Shown in pieces: positions 26,155-34,186 of a stretch of 64,000 nt of DNA; the stretch's first letter is position 1, and each line of letters begins with the position of its first letter. This stretch comes from Rhodanobacter sp. C01 (GTDB lineage Bacteria; Pseudomonadota; Gammaproteobacteria; Xanthomonadales; Rhodanobacteraceae), in NCBI RefSeq assembly GCF_002001045.1, contig NZ_MUNR01000005.1:124001-188000 (forward strand). The letters are read 5' to 3'. Below the pieces are notes generated by a model. The model made no database searches, was not told the origin of the DNA, and was given only the letters and a program-made list of their open reading frames with translations. The position numbers were made by a program, and so were the translations under genes.

Positions 26155-26922
26155 GTGAGCGGTGATCTGGTCAGCGTGATCATGCCGGTATACAACGCTG
26201 CCGCGTGGCTCCGTCGGGCAGTCGACTCGGTGCTGGCGCAGAGTCATGCCAACGTGGAGCTGGTTGCGGTCGACGATGGCTCACGGGATGATTCGCTGGA
26301 GATTCTCGAAGCCTATGCGCGCGCAGACACACGCGTACGCGTGCAGCGGCAATCGGGCAATGGCGGTGTGGCGGCGGCCCGCAACGCCGGCATCGCGGCC
26401 GCGCACGGCGACTTCATTGCCTTCCTCGATGCCGACGACTGGTGGCATCCGGCCAAGTTGGAGCGGCAGTTGGCAGGCATGCGCGAAAGCGGTGCGCTGA
26501 TCAGTTATGCGGCGTACTGGCGCGTCGCCGAGGATGGCCGCGTACTGGGGCAGGTGACGCCGCCGGCACGAGTCGAGTGGCGCGACATGCTGGCCAGCAA
26601 CTTCATCGGCAACCTGACCGGCATGTACGCGCGCAGCCTGGGAGACGTGCCGTTCCGACGCATCGGTCACGAGGACTATGTTTTCTGGCTGGAGCAGGTG
26701 CGTCGCGCTGGGTCAGCGGTGTGTGTCGAGTCTGCAGAGCCGCTGGCCTGGTACCTGGTACGTGAGCGTTCGCTATCAGCCAACAAGCTGCGTGCTGCCG
26801 CATGGCAATGGGCGATCTACCGCGAGGTGGAGAAGCTTGGCATGGCGCGTTCGGTGTGGTGCATGTTTCGCTACGCATGGCATGCCCTGGCCAAGCGAAG
26901 GGGTGCGCAACCGCCAGCATGA
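26155..26922 (+). CDS. Glycosyltransferase family 2
   Basis: The GTG at 26155 follows GAGGGACAGACG and gives 255 residues beginning VSGDLVSVIMPVYN, the standard GT2 opening. A 10-residue extension to 26125 overlaps the previous gene and is less likely. The GT-A domain shows VAVDDGSRDDS, NGGVAAARNAG and FLDADDWWHP, where DAD is the DxD metal site. There is no transmembrane segment, so it adds a sugar to a lipid-linked repeat in the cytoplasm. It is the last gene of the rightward arm. Only 23 bases separate it from the convergent methyltransferase gene, and no terminator hairpin is visible there. Confidence 0.88.
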   Translation: MSGDLVSVIMPVYNAAAWLRRAVDSVLAQSHANVELVAVDDGSRDDSLEILEAYARADTRVRVQRQSGNGGVAAARNAGIAAAHGDFIAFLDADDWWHPAKLERQLAGMRESGALISYAAYWRVAEDGRVLGQVTPPARVEWRDMLASNFIGNLTGMYARSLGDVPFRRIGHEDYVFWLEQVRRAGSAVCVESAEPLAWYLVRERSLSANKLRAAAWQWAIYREVEKLGMARSVWCMFRYAWHALAKRRGAQPPA

Positions 26923-26945
26923 GTGGGGTGGTGGTGAATGTCTTG

Positions 26946-27887
26946 TCAGTCGCGTTTCTTCGACACGATCCACGCATCTGTGGTGGCCAACACCTCTTGC
27001 GATTTCATCCCGAAGCGCTCGTCGATCTTCAGGCGATGACTGCCTAGCAGCTCGCGCGATGGCGGATGCGCCGTGGGTTCGGTTGCCAGGATGTGCTGCC
27101 CTGCCGCCTCGAACAGTTTTACAAAATCATCGTGCCGCAGCCGGTTCATGTACATGTAGCGGTTGCCCGCGTACTTGTCCCATTCGGTGTCGGAATACTG
27201 CAGGAAATTGATCGGCGAGATGCTGCTGTCCGAGTGCGAGAAGTGGTCGGAATAATCGATGCGGTGAACGAACAGGCCGCCATCGCGGATGATCCGGTTT
27301 CCTTCAGCGAGGATCTTTTCCAGGATGGCCAGCGGGATGTGTTCGAAGACATTGAACGAGGTATGGAAGTCGATGCCGCCGGGGTCCAGCCCAGTCCGCG
27401 TGGCATCGCCTGGGGCGATGTACTGGATGTTGCACAGCCCGAGCAGAGCGTCGATGCCGAAGTCCGTCTGCAGATGCAGCTTGAGCAACGCATCCAGGCG
27501 GCCCTGATCGAGCAAGGGGCCGAACAGGCGTTGAATCTCCGCATGGTTGTCCGCCATGTACTGCAGGCTTTCCTTGACCAGTTCCGGTTTCACGTAAGGA
27601 TTCAGGTCAATGGTTATCACGCCCTTCGCACCCATGAGCCAATACGCGAGGGGCGTGATGGGTGCGCGTCCCGTGCCAACCTCGAAGAAGGTTTTTCCGC
27701 TTGGGTCGTAGCCCAGTTTCCTGATTCGCTGCCAGGTCTCGATGCCGGCAGTCAGGCGGGAAACCGGATTCATTCTTCGCAGCCCACCGAAGTGCCGCTG
27801 GATCCAGAAATAGGCGGCGTACGAGGATTGGGATGGGAGCAGCGAGACCGTGTTTTGGATACGGGCTTTCAGTTTCCAGTGCATCAT
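26946..27887 (-). CDS. Class I SAM-dependent methyltransferase
   Basis: A 313-residue protein starting at the first of two tandem ATGs (27887). The SAM-binding loop is FFEVGTGRAPITPL (about residues 65-78), followed by VITIDLNPY, the acidic end of strand beta-2. FHTSFNVFEHIP is motif post-I of class I methyltransferases. It is the last gene of the leftward arm, 56 bases after the acyltransferase. An O- or N-methyl group on the EPS or on the peptide part are both possible. A frame extension to 28052 reaches into the neighbouring gene and is rejected. Confidence 0.82.
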   Translation of the reverse strand: MMHWKLKARIQNTVSLLPSQSSYAAYFWIQRHFGGLRRMNPVSRLTAGIETWQRIRKLGYDPSGKTFFEVGTGRAPITPLAYWLMGAKGVITIDLNPYVKPELVKESLQYMADNHAEIQRLFGPLLDQGRLDALLKLHLQTDFGIDALLGLCNIQYIAPGDATRTGLDPGGIDFHTSFNVFEHIPLAILEKILAEGNRIIRDGGLFVHRIDYSDHFSHSDSSISPINFLQYSDTEWDKYAGNRYMYMNRLRHDDFVKLFEAAGQHILATEPTAHPPSRELLGSHRLKIDERFGMKSQEVLATTDAWIVSKKRD

Positions 27888-27943
27888 GAATCTCCAGCGA
27901 ACTTCTTCATGCGGCCCGGTCAGCGCATCGCCGCGGTTGCGCG

Positions 27944-29077
27944 TTATTTGCGTTGCATCCGGCGCAGGCAACGATAGGCCCAGCGCAGCGGCGTGATCAT
28001 CTGGAAGCATGCGAGCGGACCGATGCCGCGGATGATATGCAGGGAGCCGCACGGATTGTTCTGGTCGGCAAGCACCCGCTTGTACTGGTTGTCGCCGTAG
28101 CCGAAGTCGATCAGCTCGTCGGGATGGCGCTCAAGGAGATCCTGGATCGACTGGAATACCAGCGCCGAGCCCACGCCAAGCTGGGCGAATTCCTCGTCGT
28201 AGCCGGTGTCGTCGAGCAGGTAGCGGCCGCCGAGGCGATAGCCATGCACATACGCGATCGGTTGCGTGCCGAGCATCAGCACATGCCCGACTATGTGGCG
28301 ATCACGTGCCAGTTGCTGAAACAGCGCACGGCGTGATGGCAGCTCCCAGTCGATGGTCAGTGCAGTTGCGTGCCAGCTCCGCGCGTACACCTGGTTCATC
28401 AGCTGGCAGTAGTCGTCGATCTGTTCCGGTGCATCGAAGATGCGCAGCTGCGCTTGCGCACCGAGCTTCTTGTACACATTGCGCAGCCGGCGTGTCAGAT
28501 CGTTGCGGCGCTTGGATCCAAGCTTGGTGAGATATGTCGCGAGCGACTCTTGCGGCTGGATCGCCCAGTTCAGTTGATCGAGCAGGTTCGAACGCACGCA
28601 GGTGAAGGTTTGCTGGCCCTGCGACAGCGCGATGGCCAGATCATTCGGCAGCGCGGTCTCCTGGATATGGATGACACGAACCGTTGGATCACGCTGGAGT
28701 GCGGCAGAAATCGTGTTCTCGGCGTGCGCGCGGTCGCATGGTGCCGCGACGATGCCGGCCCCGAGCAGACGCAGCATACGGCCCCGATAGATCGGGATCT
28801 GGCGCCCGCCGAATGCAACACGGGTGGTGCCTTGCCTGACGATAAACGGTGCATAGCCGACAATGCGGCCATTGTCGTCCCGGGCCAGCACGAGATGAAG
28901 CGACGCCGTGCTGCCGCGGCTTTCCAGTTCGAACAGTATCCAGTCCGGATGCTGCACGATGCCGGATGCGGCGCCGGATATTTCCGCCAGGCGCGCCAGT
29001 TCGTCGCGCAAACCTCGCAATGCTGCGGCATTGTCGATGGTTTCCCATGGCAGCTGATCGTTTCTCAGAGCCGTCAT
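27944..29077 (-). CDS. GNAT/FemAB-like acyltransferase
   Basis: The ATG at 29077 overlaps the flippase stop (ATGA) and gives 377 residues; a six-residue longer start is possible. The C-terminal half has the acetyltransf_6 (BioF2-like) GNAT region: SKRRNDLTRRLR, then YLLDDTGYDEEFAQLGVGSALV, then DFGYGDNQYKR. Proteins of this shape are common in EPS loci and are related to FemAB aminoacyl transferases, which move an aminoacyl group from a carrier to a glycan amine. This gene is therefore a candidate for putting an NRPS-made acyl group on the polysaccharide. That is inference; ordinary N-acetyl or N-acyl transfer is equally possible. Confidence 0.8.
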   Translation of the reverse strand: MTALRNDQLPWETIDNAAALRGLRDELARLAEISGAASGIVQHPDWILFELESRGSTASLHLVLARDDNGRIVGYAPFIVRQGTTRVAFGGRQIPIYRGRMLRLLGAGIVAAPCDRAHAENTISAALQRDPTVRVIHIQETALPNDLAIALSQGQQTFTCVRSNLLDQLNWAIQPQESLATYLTKLGSKRRNDLTRRLRNVYKKLGAQAQLRIFDAPEQIDDYCQLMNQVYARSWHATALTIDWELPSRRALFQQLARDRHIVGHVLMLGTQPIAYVHGYRLGGRYLLDDTGYDEEFAQLGVGSALVFQSIQDLLERHPDELIDFGYGDNQYKRVLADQNNPCGSLHIIRGIGPLACFQMITPLRWAYRCLRRMQRK

Positions 29078-30648
29078 GGCAGTGTCTTGCTCCATGGTCG
29101 GTGCAGGCCATTCAACAGGCGCATCAACATCTTGCCCGGCAGGCCAAGGCGACTGGTGATTGTCGTCATCAACCGATAGTCATCGTCGGTCCAGTAGTGC
29201 ACCAGGATGCTTGCCGGAACGTACACGGCGACAAAGGTGCCGGCGCCGGCGATGAAGCCGTAATGGCTGGGCAGCACTGCCGTGACCAGCCATGCCACTG
29301 CGGTCGCGACGATGCCGACGCCAAACAGCCGTGCCATCGGGGCTACCGGAATGCCGCCGGTGGTGGCGCGTCGCAGATAGAAGATGGCGAGCCCGAGTTC
29401 GGTGATGCGTGTACCGGCGTAAGTCAGCACGGCGCCCACCAGCCCGAAATGCGGGATCAGGCTGATGCCCAACACGGCATTGGCCACCAGGGCGATGATC
29501 GTGATGCGGATGCGGTCGTCCTGGCGATCGACCACGGTCTGGAACGCCGAGATGCTGTTGACGATAAGCAGCAAGCCGCCCAGGACCAGGATGGCCTCGA
29601 TCGCCGGTATCGCGTGGACATAGCGGTTGCCGTACATCAGGGTGACGATTTCGGGTGTCGTCACCAGGCCGAGGCCGGCGATCGCAATGCCGACAGCCCA
29701 GTAGAAGCGGGTGGCCTCGGCGAGGAAGTGCGTGGCATGTTCCTGTCCGTGCTGTCCGAACGACTTGGCCATGTATGGCAGCAGGGTCGAGGTGAGCCCC
29801 ACCGAGAACAGCTGCACCGCACCGCGGGTGAGGGTGAGGGCGATCGCGAAGAAGCCGACCGCGGTCGTGCTGGCGAACGTATTGAGCAGAAAGACCTCGA
29901 TCGTGCTGCCCTTGAACGAACCCAGCAGCACCAGGACGGCGGTCAGGCGCAGATGCCGGTAAAGGCGCGTGCCGATGTCCTTCGGAATGGGGCCGCTCGC
30001 GTAGGGTCGGCAATATTTTCGATAGGCCAGGCGGTTGAGCAGATTGAGGGTCAGGCACGCGATCGCGAAGATGGCGATGAAGGCGAGCAGCCCGGCGTGC
30101 ATGGTGGCTGCACCGATCACCAGGGCCACCCCGATCGCACCGCCAATCACAGTGGCGATCGCCTCCGGCTCGAAATGCTCCTGCCCCTTTTCGATCGCCA
30201 CCAACATGGCGTAGTTGGCCTTGGCGCCCACCGCCACGACCACCAGCACCGTTACCGGGAGCAGGAACTGATTCCATTCGGTGGGCTTGACGATGAATGT
30301 CGCCAACACGAACAGCGCCAGCACGATGAACGAGCTGGCGTGCTGGAGCTGGCCAAGCCGGTGCGAGATGTGCGAGGCGATGCCAGGCTCGCCCGCGCCA
30401 TCGGCCTCGGCGATGAACTTGGTGGACGATGTCGTCAAGGCGTTGTTGCTGCAGGTGATCAGCCAGCCGCACAACCAGACCGTGAAGGCATAGCGGCCAA
30501 AGTCGGCTGGCCCCAGCGCGCGCGCGATCCATATGCTGACGACGAGGCCGAGCGCGTACTCGATATAGGTCGAGACCGAGACGATGGTGACGCTGCGAAG
30601 AACGGCGAGGCGTTGGTTCATGCCGTGGGCACCATGCGACATGCCCAT
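29074..30648 (-). CDS. Polysaccharide flippase, Wzx/MATE-like (oligosaccharide exporter)
   Basis: About 524 residues with twelve to fourteen hydrophobic segments, typical of the polysaccharide-biosynthesis flippase family. The first helix begins around LAVLRSVTIVSVSTY, and the early ARALGPADFGRYAF segment is the usual Wzx signature. It should move lipid-linked repeat units across the inner membrane for the Wzy-like protein at 18132. The frame can be extended to a TTG at 30690 without a ribosome-binding site; ATGs at 30648, 30642 and 30621 are all possible, so the start is uncertain by up to about 14 residues. Its stop is coupled to the acyltransferase. Confidence 0.88.
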   Translation of the reverse strand: MGMSHGAHGMNQRLAVLRSVTIVSVSTYIEYALGLVVSIWIARALGPADFGRYAFTVWLCGWLITCSNNALTTSSTKFIAEADGAGEPGIASHISHRLGQLQHASSFIVLALFVLATFIVKPTEWNQFLLPVTVLVVVAVGAKANYAMLVAIEKGQEHFEPEAIATVIGGAIGVALVIGAATMHAGLLAFIAIFAIACLTLNLLNRLAYRKYCRPYASGPIPKDIGTRLYRHLRLTAVLVLLGSFKGSTIEVFLLNTFASTTAVGFFAIALTLTRGAVQLFSVGLTSTLLPYMAKSFGQHGQEHATHFLAEATRFYWAVGIAIAGLGLVTTPEIVTLMYGNRYVHAIPAIEAILVLGGLLLIVNSISAFQTVVDRQDDRIRITIIALVANAVLGISLIPHFGLVGAVLTYAGTRITELGLAIFYLRRATTGGIPVAPMARLFGVGIVATAVAWLVTAVLPSHYGFIAGAGTFVAVYVPASILVHYWTDDDYRLMTTITSRLGLPGKMLMRLLNGLHRPWSKTLP

Positions 30649-30718
30649 GCCGTGGCGGTTGCGGGCAGCCTGCGTCGAGGGGCGCGCCAATCAGCGTGAA
30701 TCGATGTCTTTGGCTGAT

Positions 30719-32449
30719 TCATGGCGTCTCATGTTTCGTGGAGGACTGCGGCTCGCCACTGCCCGCCGGCTGACGGATCAACCACTGCGCCACACCGGTG
30801 CCGCGATTGTTCCAGTTGAATCGGCGGAGCGTCTTGCTGTTGGCCGCACATGCGCTGTCGTAGGACGAGACAAGTTCGTCGAATCGATGTTTGAGGGCGG
30901 CGCTCTGCTTCGGATCGCGCTCGAAATAGTAGGCAGCCGCGATCGGCAGCGCGAGCTCTACATTGTGCGAATCGCTGTACCAGCCTTCGGAGTCCTGGAT
31001 GGCTTCCAGTGCCTTGGTCGTGGCGTGGGCCGACGACCAGTACCAGCCGATCAGGCCGTCGGGGCCCGTGCATGGGTCGCGCCAGTCGTGCGGCTTCACG
31101 ATGAGGTCGGGGCTGATCCAGCCATAGTGCTCCAGGTAGCGGCCGAATCCCGTGATCATTTCCGGGATGCGCTTGTCACCGGTAACCAGCCATGCGTGCC
31201 ACAGACCATCGATGATGTTTTCGGTCATCCACGGGGATGTTCCGCGCACGTCGGTTTCGGGTTTCCACGAATCGTTTTCGTGGAGGTTCCAGCTGTTGCG
31301 CCATGAGCCGTCGTTGCCCAGGCCATCCGGGTTGTTCTGCTGGTGTGCGTAGAGCCAGTCGATGCGCTCCCTGACGCGGGTGAGATCGTGGGCTTCGCCG
31401 GTAAGCTCGTAGGCACTCACGGTCTCCAGCAAGCCGAGGCCCGCCAGGCGTTCCGTGAAGTACTGACCGGCGCCGGTGTATGGCCCGGGTTCTCCGCTCC
31501 AGCCACCGTTTGCCCACAGCGTCGCCATGTCGTCGACCATGCGGGCATCGTGCGCGCTGTCATCCCCGGTCAGGGCGAGCGCCAGCAGGATCGGCTCGAT
31601 GTAGACGTATTTCACGTCACAAGGTTTGCCACCGTACGACCACCCGCCGGCGCAGGACGGACTCATCGGCAATCCATCGCGGCGAATGTATTTCATGTAG
31701 AAGTGGTAGCTGAGGATGGCGGCCTGCAGGTAGTCGAACCGACCGGTTCGGATATAAGCCTTGTACAAGGTGGTGGGGCGATCGAACAGCCACGCCGTCG
31801 AGTCCTTGACCGGCAAGTCACGGGCCCAGTCGAATTGCGTGGAAACGTAGTTGGCGTAGGGCTCATTCGGAGCGGCCGGTTGCTGTGGCCCCGCGATCAG
31901 CGACTGGCACAGCCATTCGGGCGTCAGGGTCGCCACGACCGTTGGCACCAGCAGACCCTGATCGCCCGCGACGAGACCCTTGGCATATGGCCACGGAGCA
32001 AGATCGAGCGTACGTGGCTTGCCGAACGCGAAATAGAACGTGGACTCGTCGGTGTCCAGTTGTGCGTCGAATTGCACGCGCACGGCACGCACGCTTCCAT
32101 CCTTGAAGTGCCACTTCAAGGTGGTTTGGACAGCGGCAGGCACTTCCGCACCGTGTGCGTCGAGTATGCGCAGCATGCGGGGATCGTCGAGAACACCGGG
32201 TGCGAACGGAATACCGACAGATACCAGAACCGCCTTGTCGGAGCCCGCGTTCCTGTGCAGGACGATGCGCTGGTCCGGTTGTGCGCCGGGAGGAGCTGGA
32301 TCGTGGTGAGCAGCGCCGGCATGACTGTTGGCGGGCGTGCCGGCCGCAGTGGGTGAGTGGTGTCGGGTCGATGCGTCGGAATTCGACAACATCGCGACGC
32401 TCAGCGCCATGGCACCCAGGAGCAGCATGACAAACGGCAACGTGCGCAT
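30719..32449 (-). CDS. Large secreted protein, possibly a polysaccharide lyase/hydrolase
   Basis: A 576-residue protein; the ATG at 32449 has GGAGAA upstream, and a GTG two codons earlier is possible. It starts with a signal peptide or anchor (MLLLGAMALSVAMLSNS) and a Pro/Ala/His-rich linker. Residues about 60-160 form a beta-rich domain that resembles the N-terminal RIFT-barrel domain of PcRGLX/YetA-type rhamnogalacturonan lyases. The rest is helical with Trp and His motifs (NSWNLHENDSWKPE, ENIIDGLWHAWLVTGD) like an alpha/alpha-barrel glycan-active domain. It would act in the periplasm or outside, perhaps trimming the EPS made by the locus. The family link is a resemblance seen by eye, not a search result. 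Confidence 0.72.
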   Translation of the reverse strand: MRTLPFVMLLLGAMALSVAMLSNSDASTRHHSPTAAGTPANSHAGAAHHDPAPPGAQPDQRIVLHRNAGSDKAVLVSVGIPFAPGVLDDPRMLRILDAHGAEVPAAVQTTLKWHFKDGSVRAVRVQFDAQLDTDESTFYFAFGKPRTLDLAPWPYAKGLVAGDQGLLVPTVVATLTPEWLCQSLIAGPQQPAAPNEPYANYVSTQFDWARDLPVKDSTAWLFDRPTTLYKAYIRTGRFDYLQAAILSYHFYMKYIRRDGLPMSPSCAGGWSYGGKPCDVKYVYIEPILLALALTGDDSAHDARMVDDMATLWANGGWSGEPGPYTGAGQYFTERLAGLGLLETVSAYELTGEAHDLTRVRERIDWLYAHQQNNPDGLGNDGSWRNSWNLHENDSWKPETDVRGTSPWMTENIIDGLWHAWLVTGDKRIPEMITGFGRYLEHYGWISPDLIVKPHDWRDPCTGPDGLIGWYWSSAHATTKALEAIQDSEGWYSDSHNVELALPIAAAYYFERDPKQSAALKHRFDELVSSYDSACAANSKTLRRFNWNNRGTGVAQWLIRQPAGSGEPQSSTKHETP

Positions 32450-32588
32450 GGTCACTTCTCCACGGGTTCACTATCGCGAAACGCGTGGGCATGAGCGTCA
32501 AGCATGTCACGGCGTCCGCTGCGCATGCTTCTCGCACCGGTCTCGCGTCCGCCGATATGCCCGGTGCCACCGGTGGCGATGGGGGTGT

Positions 32589-33404
32589 TCATGCCGAAGT
32601 ACTCGCAGGGAGGTTGCGATGGAGCCAGCCCTCGATGAGGTCGAGCAGGTGGGCACGGTCGACTGCGAGAATGTAGGTATGGTCGGCTTCCTTCAGGAAG
32701 CTGACGCTGACGTCCGGATGAGTGCCCACACGGCCGAAGCATTCGCGGAATTGGCGGAGGTGGTTGAAATACTTGCTTGCGCCGCCGCTGTAGACGAAGC
32801 ACAGCTTCAGGCCGCGCCGCAGCATGTCTTGCAGGTCGCCACGTACTTGCGTCACCGGCGGGAAATCGACACCGAAAACCGGGGCATCGACCTGCTGGGC
32901 TGAGTGCAGGCGACGTGTCAGGAAGCGGAAGACTCGCGCCGGATTCAATATCCGCGGCAGGTAGTGGCGTACCCGGTAGCCGAGGGTACGGTAGGCATAG
33001 CCGTCGAGAAAGATCGCGCCGACGATCCTGGCATCGGTACAGGCCACCCGGTGCGCGTTCACGGCACCGGAACACAGTCCGATCAGGACGAAACGCGTGC
33101 AGCCGGCTCGTTCGCTCAGCAGGGCCATGGCGTCGGCTGCATCGGCGCAAACCAGCTGCTCGCGCGATTGCGACTCGCTGCTGGCACCGCTGTCGCCCAG
33201 TGTCGACAAGTCAAAGCGCAACGTCGGATAGCCGCAGGCATTCAGGCGGCGAGTCATCTCCACATGCAGCCGGAACGGTCCGATCCGATGCACCAGGCCG
33301 GCATTGAGCACGATCACTCCGATATTGCCGGAGAGCGATGGAGGGAGGCCCACCATGCCCACCAGATGCTTGGCGCGTCCGAAACGGTAGGCGTGTTCCT
33401 GCAT
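32589..33404 (-). CDS. Alpha/beta hydrolase, exosortase-associated hydrolase 1-like
   Basis: A 271-residue alpha/beta hydrolase starting at the ATG that shares a base with the previous stop (TGATG). The nucleophile elbow is GLCSG, where the residue in the nucleophile position of G-x-N-x-G is Cys rather than Ser. EADHTYIL near the C-terminus supplies the acid/His part. The layout (LNAGLVHRIGP, TLRFDLSTLGDS, then GLCSG) fits what I recall of exosortase A system-associated hydrolase 1, usually found in EPS loci together with an AMP-ligase and an acyl-carrier protein. Here the carrier system would be the NRPS/PKS. It could release or transfer a carrier-bound acyl chain. The 133-base gap after it holds no gene. 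Confidence 0.8.
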   Translation of the reverse strand: MQEHAYRFGRAKHLVGMVGLPPSLSGNIGVIVLNAGLVHRIGPFRLHVEMTRRLNACGYPTLRFDLSTLGDSGASSESQSREQLVCADAADAMALLSERAGCTRFVLIGLCSGAVNAHRVACTDARIVGAIFLDGYAYRTLGYRVRHYLPRILNPARVFRFLTRRLHSAQQVDAPVFGVDFPPVTQVRGDLQDMLRRGLKLCFVYSGGASKYFNHLRQFRECFGRVGTHPDVSVSFLKEADHTYILAVDRAHLLDLIEGWLHRNLPASTSA

Positions 33405-34186
33405 CAAGGCGTCTCCCGCAGGCGGCTGCACGCGAGCTGGATCAGCTCGTGCGACAGGATCGCCAGTTCCAGGCGATCGAGATCGTCCCAGGGCGTCGGA
33501 GCTTGCAGTGGCGTTACCGTCATATCGGTGGCAGCGAGGCGTGTCCAGTCGTGCGTCGCCGCGGCCGGCAATGAATCCAGCAACAGTGTCGGGATGGTTG
33601 GCGGATCAGGGTGAAGGTCGATCAGCTGCTGGCGAAACTTGGCGTCGATGACAAAGCCGAGCCACTGGCCCGCGATATCCTCACTGGTCCGCGGTCTGGT
33701 GAAACGTATCGTGTCGTGTTGCAGCGAAGCCTGCAGCGCATCGAGCCGGTCGACGTGGGTGGCGCCGTCGAGCACCGGGTCCCATAGGACGAGTTCGACG
33801 AGGCGTGCGGCGGTGGCGGCTGCGAGGGCGACGCTGCCCCCGAGCCTGGCGCCGAAGGCGGCTACGCAGTCGCAGCGACTGAGCGCACGCAATTCGCTGG
33901 CGGCAGCCAGGGTATCGTCGATGCAGCGGGTCCAGTCGACGTCCATGCTTTTGCCGGCCGAGTCGCCGCTACCGTAATAGTCAAAACGCAACACCGCGAT
34001 ACCTTGCGCGACGAGGGCATGAGCCAGTTGCCGATAGAGTCGATGGCTGCGAACCAGGTCCTGGCCAAATGGCGGACACAACAAGACGGCTTTGCTGGGA
34101 GAGGCAGGCGCGGGATGGTAGATGCCGAACAACTCGCCGCTCGCCCCGAAGTGGCATGGCAGTTCTGCTTCGACCTGCGTCATCAT
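33404..34186 (-). CDS. Alpha/beta hydrolase-like protein, exosortase-associated hydrolase 2-like
   Basis: A 260-residue protein starting at 34186, with a four-base overlap with the barrel-protein stop. The alpha/beta fold is seen in LLCPPFGQD, LRFDYYGSGDS and VAAFGARLGGSVALAAA. At the nucleophile elbow the expected Ser is Arg (G-A-R-L-G), so it probably lacks classic hydrolase activity. This is a known trait of the exosortase-associated hydrolase 2 group as I recall it. It pairs with the Cys-nucleophile hydrolase directly downstream, and the two may act as a complex. The extension to 34300 overlaps the barrel gene and is rejected. Confidence 0.78.
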   Translation of the reverse strand: MMTQVEAELPCHFGASGELFGIYHPAPASPSKAVLLCPPFGQDLVRSHRLYRQLAHALVAQGIAVLRFDYYGSGDSAGKSMDVDWTRCIDDTLAAASELRALSRCDCVAAFGARLGGSVALAAATAARLVELVLWDPVLDGATHVDRLDALQASLQHDTIRFTRPRTSEDIAGQWLGFVIDAKFRQQLIDLHPDPPTIPTLLLDSLPAAATHDWTRLAATDMTVTPLQAPTPWDDLDRLELAILSHELIQLACSRLRETP

